DNA from: Spongilla lacustris
Lineage: Eukaryota > Porifera > Demospongiae > Spongillida > Spongillidae
Reading direction: 5' to 3'
Length of the DNA: 64,000 bases
Assembly: GCA_949361645.1 (NCBI GenBank)
Contig: OX442418.1
Coordinates: 11,566,632 to 11,630,631, forward strand
The notes under the pieces were generated by a model that had not been told where the DNA came from, did not search any database, and saw nothing but the letters and a program-made list of their open reading frames with translations. Positions 56,901 through 64,000 of this stretch are shown here, one piece after another. A program made the position numbers and the translations under genes. Every line of letters begins with the position of its first letter. Positions within the stretch are counted from its first letter, which is position 1.

Positions 56901-58023
56901 TAAACCAACTGTTTGGTTTGATGTAGCAACCCATTTATTTACATTGATGTACAATATCAGCATATTTTGTTACATTCAAGTGTGCAAGTGGATGGTGCAG
57001 GATGGTGGAAATATAACCCAACTACAATCAAACTCTGTAACATTTGAACACATACTGGTCTCACCCACACAGCCTTGCTGACGTGCTTAAATCACTGGTG
57101 TATTCCTGTGTGGCTGGTTTTGCACATATAGCACTGTTCAACGTTGGTGTGATCCACTCCTGGATGAACTTACACGCCGAACTGTTGCGCTTTGCAGATC
57201 GACAGTTCAACAGCGTAAGACCTTCATTGTTTCCACCTTGGGCTCCACCTCTTTGCCCCTTAATGTCATCACTGCAACAGCTTTCATACCATTAGGATTA
57301 ATCATCACCACCTGCCCACAAACAATTACCATAGTAGGACTGGTGGACAGCGGCATCTTACCCTGTTTACTATCGCAAGTGCAACGCAGTTGTTTATGAC
57401 TGGATACATGCCTACATTTACACAGATGTTAAGAATGTGAGGCCAACCCCCATAGTGATGCCCCTCCCCACCTTACCAACTTTTAACCCTAAGGTGCTGA
57501 GTGCCTATGGCTTTGGAAGTGCTGTACCTGCATGTTTTTGCATACTTGTATCAGCATTGATGCACGAATACGTTTTTGCTGTTGGCCTGGGCTTCTGTCT
57601 ACCATTCATGTCAGTATTATTTGGAGGGGTTGGTGGTGAGTTGTAGTGTGTTGCACATTAGGGCACATAATAATGGTAGATGTTACCCACATCATAAATA
57701 TATCAGTTAATGCACATTGCTCATGTATGAATAATAAGTGAACCATTAGTAGGTATATGTCAGACTATTGTGCAATACAATGTCATTCATCCCTCCTCTT
57801 TCTAGCTTTAGTCTATATCATCACCCAATTCTTCGGTCTTAGTGCTGTAAGGAGGGGCTCCAACACGTTCATCCTCCTGGCCACAGGTATAGGCATGGGC
57901 CTTCTAGCCTTCTTCTACATATTGGAATTTGGATCACGCCAGTACTACTGCCCGCGAGAAAATCAGTTTTCTGATTTCTTCTTCAGTTCTCGCTTTCTGC
58001 AGTGCTACGGAGAGTTTAATTAG
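50791..58023 (+). CDS. SOAT: Sterol O-acyltransferase (SOAT/ACAT, MBOAT family), 5' incomplete
   Basis: Exons: 50791-50841 (tentative), 50946-51056, 53824-53950, 54388-54549, 54617-54873, 54970-55018, 55095-55159, 57073-57214, 57338-57635, 57806-58023. Phases agree, giving about 490 aa; human SOAT1 has 550, so the N-terminus is missing. Diagnostic stretches are ANYLYFLFAPTLLYRDRYPR, MNLHAELLRFADRQF, SYPVYYRKCNAVVYDWI, SALMHEYVFAV (catalytic His) and the C-terminal GSRQYYCPRENQFSDF. Several membrane spans are visible. The enzyme esterifies sterols with fatty acyl-CoA in the ER membrane. The FYxDWWN motif reads FNSDWWT, so the catalytic Asn is Thr. A poly(A) signal lies at 58038-58043. Introns hold a 1.8-kb palindrome, two LINE scraps and a TIR element. 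Confidence 0.87.
51255..53080. mobile_element. Fold-back element FB4, 1.8-kb palindrome in a SOAT intron
   Basis: Left arm 51255-52114 and right arm 52212-53080 are inverted copies (about 860 bp each) around a 97-bp loop. Outer ends are TTACACTACACTGGAAATCG and its near-complement. The arms have diverged by scattered changes. Each arm retains, reading inward, an ATG-led stretch of basic, Ser/Lys-rich codons (minus strand 52478-52326: MAEDGNGEYENQASTSVQKW...; plus strand from 51854: MDCENGSSKNQTSTSEKKRR...) and then ESAAKELESLAVH in both arms. This suggests captured coding sequence; no family recognised. Confidence 0.88.
53538..53605 (-). mobile_element. R2-type LINE, very short scrap
   Basis: The minus strand reads YGAWGAEAIEVFSSVASRLA then VR, a block conserved in every R2-type copy in the window. 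Only about 68 bases remain. Confidence 0.65.
54165..54387 (-). mobile_element. R2-type LINE, 3' scrap touching a SOAT exon
   Basis: The minus strand reads KELSWLCVPLVAETYGAWGN, then EAFSQLASQLANLACRPKSA, then LNLHLVRANATAILTRSILN and a stop at about 54165. A TAATTATTATTATT run lies beyond its 3' side at 54085-54103. Its upstream end overlaps the acceptor region (TTCTTTCACACAG) of the SOAT exon that starts at 54388. Confidence 0.82.
55316..55756. mobile_element. TIR element in the long SOAT intron
   Basis: AGGGTGTTTCACAATCAA at the left end pairs with TTGATTGAGAAACACCCT at the right end (one mismatch), followed inward by AACCACAA and TTGTGGTTAA. The body of about 440 bp is AT-rich and non-coding. 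The ends resemble those of Tc1/mariner-like MITEs, but the flanking duplication is unclear. Confidence 0.7.
55757..57072. other. Rest of the long SOAT intron
   Basis: About 1.3 kb without recognisable exons or elements, apart from simple GCATGC words near 56482-56495. Confidence 0.5.
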
Positions 58024-58496
58024 ACTGTAACTGTTGAAATAAAACAATGCATTATTTTACCTTCATGTCAATTAATCATTATTTTGTCTTCATGAAATAA
58101 TCATAGTTTTACCTTTATGAATTTTACATTCATCGTATTGGAATACTTAGAGTGGTTAAAGCAACCACTGTAAAGCTGTCAGAACTGAATTATTAGTTAA
58201 ATGTTCCAAAGATGAATGTTTTGACTGATATTATTACGAATTACATCTTTTAATATTATTTTTGATGACACAATAAATTATAAAATTCAGATTTTGCACG
58301 AAAACGGGTTTCAATTTGCCCAAGCACTAGAACTTTACACCGGTGTCGGAGGCATGGCTGTCCCCCTGGAAAAAGTGTCCCCCCGGACATTCATGCCTAG
58401 GCATGACTGTCCCCCCGGACACTGGTGCCTAGGAATGAATGTCCCCTCTAGGCATTATTGTCCCCCCATGCCGGGCATTTTTTCCTAGGCACGGCT

Positions 58497-58498
<2 letters not shown>

Positions 58499-58553
<55 letters not shown>
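58499..58553. repeat. Homopolymer C-run of 55 bases
   Basis: An uninterrupted C-run directly joining the left array of element B to the left end of the nested hairpin MITE. Length may be approximate because such runs are prone to sequencing error. Confidence 0.85.
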
Positions 58554-58756
58554 AGTTGGGCGTAGCCCGACCTTCGCGTATTGGGTTGGCCCCCTTCCCC
58601 TCCCTCTAGCCTATACCTGGATTTGTACCCATCTGATAGCGTATGTGGGCTATACTATTATCACATACATTGTACAGCCCACATACGCTATTAGATGCAT
58701 GGGTACAATCCAGGTATACCCGACCATCCGCCAATACGGTCGGGCTACGCCCAACT
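58554..58756. mobile_element. Hairpin MITE, copy 2, nested in element B
   Basis: Same ends (AGTTGGGCGTAGCCCGACC and complement) and inner palindrome as copy 1 at 50554-50745, with extra C-rich sequence in the left arm. Confidence 0.85.
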
Positions 58757-59834
58757 AGCCCCCCTCCGCGTTTTCTCGTTTACCATAAAAGTTCAACCAA
58801 AGTCCAAACACTTAGCCTTCGAATCCTCGTAACTGCTCTGCCTCATGCGTGTATAAACTGATGTGCGCACGCGTACTTGGAGGTTTCCTTTTAGAATAGC
58901 GAGTGTTGATGGCCATGACGACGAAATCGTTTTGAACTCAGTTCTTGTTAAAAGGAAGGTATCCAGGCCTGGCGCGTATCCAGAATTTCAAACCAATTAA
59001 CATTGTACGTCAATCGAATACGAGCGGGGGGGGGGGGGGGGGGGGGGGGGAGGGGAGGAGGGAGGGATTATGGCACCCTTGCGATAGGCCAAATACGAGC
59101 GGAGAGGGGAGGGGAGGCCAAATTAATACAAGTGTGCATGGGGAGGTGGGAAGGTTAGTATCAATTAAGTTTAGTAAATATTATTCTATTGGGGGGGGGG
59201 GGGTCAGGTAACACTGAAACCTATATGGATATGCTCCTCATCGTTGTATAGATATTAGCATGCGACCACCATGTATAGAAGCATGACTGTAACTATGATA
59301 TTGGGTGTTCACTTACTTCCAGCAAAGAAAAATCGTATACAAAGTTCAAGAGTCAGTTGGCAAAGGTGTTTACAAGGTAAATGGCTCTGCACTGATACAT
59401 GCATGCATCTAATGTCTGTCTGCCACATGAAGCATGTTTTTTTGGTGATATCATGGTACCAATCATTATTTAATGACCACACGCGGACATTTGGCATGCA
59501 TGACGTTTGCTAATACATGCACGTATAAAACGACTAACGTATATGTATATCGATCCGATTTGGTTGTATAATACTTACGCTTGTACATTCCAGGCCTGTA
59601 TTTAAAGTGTAGGACATTCTATCCCAGGCACCAGTGTCCCACCATGGGGGGACACTGGTGCCTAGGGTAGGACAATTATGCCTAGGCATAAATGTCCCCT
59701 GCGGACATATATGCCTAGGCATAATTGTCCGGGGGACAATGGTGCCTAGGAACGAGTGTCCGGGGGACAGCGGTGCCTAGGCATGAATGTCCGGGGGGAC
59801 ATTTTGCTGGGGGGACAACCATGCCTACGACACC

Positions 59835-60641
59835 GGGTTTACGTAAGACGGGGAAATTCAAAAAGTGAAAAATTCCCTCCGAGTGGAATTGCTATTTTCT
59901 AATGCAGCCATCTGCTATATTAAGCATTTTGATAGTCACTGCATATTTACGACTGTTATGGGGACAATTGCCTTGGTCAAAAAAGGCCCGTAATGTCGGA
60001 CAACCCAGACAACGGGCCGTGACAGGTGCACTTTTTTTCTAAGCAATTACAGACCAATGTTACACGTTCATACCATTGTATTGGTGGTATTTATTGTTAA
60101 AATGCATTTGTAGCTGTTTCTGTACCTCTGTCTTTTCGTTTAGCTAGTTTTATAAAGAATTGGCACGTTCAACCGCGAATTAGGCTACGCCCTCACGCGG
60201 ATTGTACACGTCGTTTGAGATACAAATTAGACAAGAATATCAGTATATAGCACAGGGTATCGCGCCAATGCTTAGCAGGGGTGTAAGCTATGCTATACAA
60301 AAGTTGTTGGTTGGTATTGGTAGAGATGCACCATGTGTTGATTGGTATTGCATGGGGATGCATTTGTTGGAGATGCATAAGGTCTATACAGGTACATATA
60401 GCGTTGGGTGCTGTGTGCATATCAAGCAGTATCTCTTATCTGAGTGCAGGTATCAAGCTGCAGCATCCCTTTTCCCTTTGGACTTTTATTTCAATTCTGA
60501 ATATGTATACGCAAATTGAGAGAGTTAATGGTGGCATATAGAGTTCATTTTACAGGTGTAGCTTACCTTCACCCAATTAGGAATACGAATGCACTGGCAT
60601 GCAGTATTATTGCTCTTTTGTTGCATCCTGCAGTACAGCAC
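59835..60641. other. No gene recognised
   Basis: A 105-codon plus-strand frame (60202-60519) is open but partly built from repeated GTTGGTATTG and GAGATGCA words, and I recognise no family. Confidence 0.35.
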
Positions 60642-60991
60642 CGTAAGAGGTTGCTGGGGGCGTGGTCTAAGAAGGAGCAGGAGCTTGCTTGGAGAGATCG
60701 CGTACTTGATGATGAAAACGTCAACTGCGAAGATCCATTCCTCCGGTCCGTGTGCACATTTCCAGCCCCCTCAGATTGGCATATTACCATATGCATGCAC
60801 ACACGCCCGACTGCATGAAGAATGTATAATTCCAAAATCATCACTTTATAGTACACCCCTATTTGTCGAATGCTGGAAATGTGCACACGGATGAAAAGGA
60901 TCGTCGCAGTTGATGTTTTCATCATCAAGTATGATCTCTTCAAGCAGCCTCCTGCTCCTTCTTAGACCATTACCCCCAACAACCTCTTGCG
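60642..60991. repeat. Inverted repeat with coding-like arms
   Basis: Arms of about 125 bp (60642-60767 and 60872-60991) are inverted around a spacer of about 105 bp. Read outside-in, both arms encode a similar peptide: LLGAWSKKEQELAWRDRVLD then DENVNCEDPF on the plus strand, and RRSRRLLEEIILDDENINCD then DPF on the minus strand. A former coding exon may have been duplicated head to head. Confidence 0.6.
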
Positions 60992-61282
60992 ACATGTTTA
61001 TGCCCTGTGAATGGAACTGGTTACTCGATACATGTTCCTGTAGTTGACGGTTTCGGCAGTAGTGACGGAATTGAACAATATAGCCTCGATGCTGGCACTC
61101 GTATATAGGCAAAAAAAAAAGAGCTAAATAATAGCGGCCGGTATAAAACAGCACGGCGCAATTGTTTTGTTCCACCGCTAGCGCTGGGATACGTTTATAG
61201 GTGCATCGGCGGCAGGATAAGATTGCGGAATCGGAATTAATTGAATTTTGCAAATAGGAGGGGGTAAATTCAAAGATCAAAA

Positions 61283-61500
61283 AAAAGGCTCTATTATCAT
61301 ACATATGGATGGATATATATGGGTGGTTACGATACTGTAATACGCTATGTAAGGTTTTAAACTTGGTGGGTTGTTAGCATTAAAAATAGAGTGTTTGTTG
61401 AAGGTATACTGGGATCCCCCAAATTCAATTACGTTCGTTAAAGCTTAAGCTTTCAAGCTCCTCAAGCTTAACGACCCCAAGCAGCTTCACACATTTTTTA
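61283..61500. repeat. Dispersed repeat, partner of 32386-32593
   Basis: Direct copy, same orientation, with landmarks GGCTCTATTATCATACATAT and ACGACCCCAAGCAGCTTCAC. Differs by short indels (GGATGGATAT, a TTAATT loss, a duplicated AAGCTT). Confidence 0.85.
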
Positions 61501-63600
61501 GAGAGTTTGAGCTTTAATTTCAATTCATAAAGCTATGAGTTTCTTAGCAGATGACAATCACTGTATGTCTTAAAGTGCATGGGCATCATGTTTTGGGCCT
61601 TGCTGTTAGCTACATATAGTTCCGAGTTTATGATACGTGCTGTTGCTAAAGAGCTTCTTTAGTGTCGTTTAACTTTTTAGTGTATAAGAGCCACCTTTTT
61701 GACACCCAAAAAGCATATAGCTATTCATTTACAGACGTTTCAGTTGAGGCAGTCAGGCAGACAGCGATCGTAGCTGCAACCTGATCGGGTAGTGGTAGTG
61801 TGATTTTCCTGGACACTAGCAACATTGTAAATCCATTTTATGAGTTCACATATAGAGTACGTAGTAGGTAGTGTGGCGTTGTAATGTTTAGGAGTCTCTA
61901 TGAAGAGGTTTGACCTCGTAGATAGGGAGTTTGTCCGCTTATGATGTCCTAAAAGCGTACCTTTTGTGTAATCTTCCCAGAAAAGTGGTTTGGATTCTAT
62001 AGTATTTGAGCGCATATATTGAATCAGACACACATATTGAGTGGCGTGATCAATATCTCTTGTATGTTGTGTATGTGTTACAGTAGCAAATGGCTAGCAA
62101 GCTTCGTTGGATAGATCGCGCAAGAATAGGAAGAGAAAATCCCAACAACAACAAAATCAATGGGGAATCGTAAAAAACTGGAGGCCCTCAAAGAAAGTGT
62201 TTTAAAGAGCATAAAGCTTGTATCTACTTTCTCGGCGAAGCTTTCGTGCATGCAGCTAGCCATCATGACTTGGGTCAAGTACATGTATGACTTTGGCTGC
62301 TTTTTTAGACAGCTTCATTCTATGCGTGTCTAACTCCTCTCTCGTCATCAAAATAGCGCTTTAAAGGATCGTCTATAGCAGACATTCAACGCTGCCTTAG
62401 GAACACAAATTTACGGAATTACGAAATGCGGATGAATCCCGTAATCTTTCCCGTTTCCAATCCCTTTAATTCTATTATCTATGATGATACTATCTAACTT
62501 TCAGGACATTGGATGGTGCCCAAAGGGTGCTTTAATGGTCTAGGCGTTTGTATTGGCCTACTTGAAAACACTTTCTTAAAATTACTATAGTTATTCTTCA
62601 GTATAGTAGATTAAGTTAGATTTCATATGTCATAGTACAGAGCATCACCAAGTAGCCCTTTTTGTAATATGTTGTGTTAATGTTGTGACAATAATTTATT
62701 GTATTTAATACACACGGTCTGACACGGACACGTTACCATTAAAGCACACATTTGTAAACAAAATCCAATTGACATCTTAACAGAGGAGTCTATGCATATT
62801 GTTGTAGAATTGCAATAAGATGGTGTCCACACATAGACGTTATCAAGCCAGTCCCACGTATTGTTGTCGGTCACTTTTTTTCCCCCACGCATAACTCTGG
62901 ATAGGAACACTTCTAAGGAATAAAAACCACACCAATCGCTTCAGAATTGGTCGCCATACTCGCGTCAAATAGTCGAGCTACAAGGTATACAGGTTGTATT
63001 AGCAACTAACGTGTACTAAAGAGTCGTGAGAACTCCCGACGATTATTTTGCTTTATGCACTGCTTGAATCTACAAAAAGAACCTCCACATGGATTTTTGT
63101 GATTGGTCAGGTGTAATGAATAGCTTTACTAATCAATGGTTGTAGGTTTGTCCTGATAATCACATGTACGTATGATTGCATGGCTTCTGTTTTTAACTAA
63201 TGTACATGTGTACCCAGTACCGTCCAGTTCAATCATGTATTCTATTCCACACATCGTTTTAAGTGATTTTGTGTGTATATGTACTGCTGCTAATTTCACT
63301 ATTCATTTTGTTTACCACTGTAGTTGGCTATTCTAAGAAATAGCTTATTGTTAGAGGTGTTAAATGATACCTTGTGCAAAACCTACCCATGGTTAGCACA
63401 AAAGGTCTGATCTGGATCTGCACATGCAGCTGTTAGTGAAGTTAGTGCAGGTGCATTGCTTAATAAGGCATGCATAGAAAAGGAGCAGGTAAATTTCTAC
63501 ATGATGTTTGTGCTATTAATGCAATAACATTAGCTGATAGTGACATTCTAGCTAGGGTAAGATGCAATACTGCTAATTCAGAGCCTTACTTTAGGGTGTG
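61501..63600. other. No gene recognised
   Basis: AT-rich intergenic DNA. No exons, RNA genes or elements could be supported. Confidence 0.4.
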
Positions 63601-63724
63601 TAACCGGTTATCAGGTTAATTATTCGGGTTATTCGAATATTCGCAAAAACCTATCCGTTCGAATAGTAATTTAGCATTATTCGGAAAAATCGATTATTGG
63701 ATTTGTTCTATTCGAAATAACCGG
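63601..63724. mobile_element. Small palindromic element with TAACCGGTTA ends
   Basis: TAACCGGTTA at the left is matched by TAACCGG(TTT) at the right. The 124-bp interior is full of ATTCGAAT-type palindromes. A similar ATTATTCGAATACC block follows at about 63785. Non-coding; looks like a MITE. Confidence 0.5.
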
Positions 63725-64000
63725 TTTGTGAATCTCCATTCAGAGGTACTTAGGTATTCGTCGTCCGCATCGACAATTCGCCCATTATTCGAATACCTTT
63801 TTATGACGATATCCGGATACGCGTTTACGATATTATACAAGTACAATATATATTAATTCTAATTCGTCACTGTTGTTATTACTACGAGATCATATGCAGT
63901 TTACATGTACGGGCAGTATTTCGAACTAGCCAACAGATCTCTCTCTTCGCGAGTCATGACGACGGACAGCTCCAGCTACAAATCAAAGTTAGTTCGCTTA
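63725..64000. other. Right edge, no gene recognised
   Basis: Contains a further TATTCGAATACC-like block and AT-rich DNA. Nothing else can be supported. Confidence 0.35.

Larger units (their letters stand above)
58342..59834. mobile_element. Palindromic-end element B (1.5 kb)
   Basis: Terminal inverted repeats GGTGTCGGAGGCATGGCTGT and the complement of GGTGTCGTAGGCATGGTTGT. Each end is an array in which GCCTAGGC palindromes alternate with GTCCCCCCGGAC-type palindromes roughly every 28-32 bases (left 58342-58498; right about 59618-59834). The interior holds a 55-base C-run, a nested hairpin MITE and G-runs (59026-59050, about 59191-59203). No coding capacity. Plan and opening GTGTC match the element at 31383-32166. 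Confidence 0.65.

Noticed and set aside
60202..60519. 105-codon plus-strand open frame
   Set aside because: Partly made of repeated GTTGGTATTG and GAGATGCA words; no family recognised and no supporting neighbours.

Overview
The window reads as eukaryotic, animal-type genomic DNA. Its genes are split by short GT-AG introns, spaces between genes are AT-rich, and transposable-element debris is dense. No bacterial operon layout, rRNA or tRNA was seen. A GABA-B-like class C receptor, CYP46A-like P450s, a sterol O-acyltransferase and R2-type LINE fragments together suggest an early-branching marine invertebrate, most likely a demosponge. That placement is inference from gene content only.

Genes, left to right. 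(1) 938-1478: the 3' end of a CYP46A-like P450, broken in its last exon. (2) 6704-15436: a complete 14-exon CYP46A-like P450 of about 505 aa. (3) 17553-22568: its tandem paralogue, with the same 14 exons. (4) 29362-29714: two exons of a possible membrane protein. (5) 32915-35134: an intronless 739-aa GABA-B-like receptor. (6) 38807-40683, minus strand: a four-exon protein of 452 aa with two YiiX/C92-like permuted-papain domains. (7) 50791-58023: a sterol O-acyltransferase (MBOAT family), complete at its 3' end, in which the catalytic DWWN asparagine reads as threonine. Both CYP46A and SOAT act on sterols in other animals, so the window has a sterol flavour, but nothing here shows co-regulation.

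Mobile DNA fills the rest. At least twelve fragments of R2-type (restriction-like endonuclease) LINEs are present. Eight lie in two strings (11230-14225 and 23580-29042) where the copies are separated by (TAA)n microsatellites. There are also a decayed Gypsy pol remnant and a LINE RT scrap, five long fold-back elements (the largest 1.8 kb), two copies of a hairpin MITE, and several TIR elements. Two elements (31383-32166 and 58342-59834) have ends made of alternating short palindromes (a CCTAGG core and a GTCC/GGAC core), and I do not recognise the type. Tandem DNA includes a 24-copy, 19-bp minisatellite and two larger tandem blocks.

Exon borders come from splice consensus, reading phase and remembered family alignments. 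No search was run. Percent identities and clade assignments are therefore not given.
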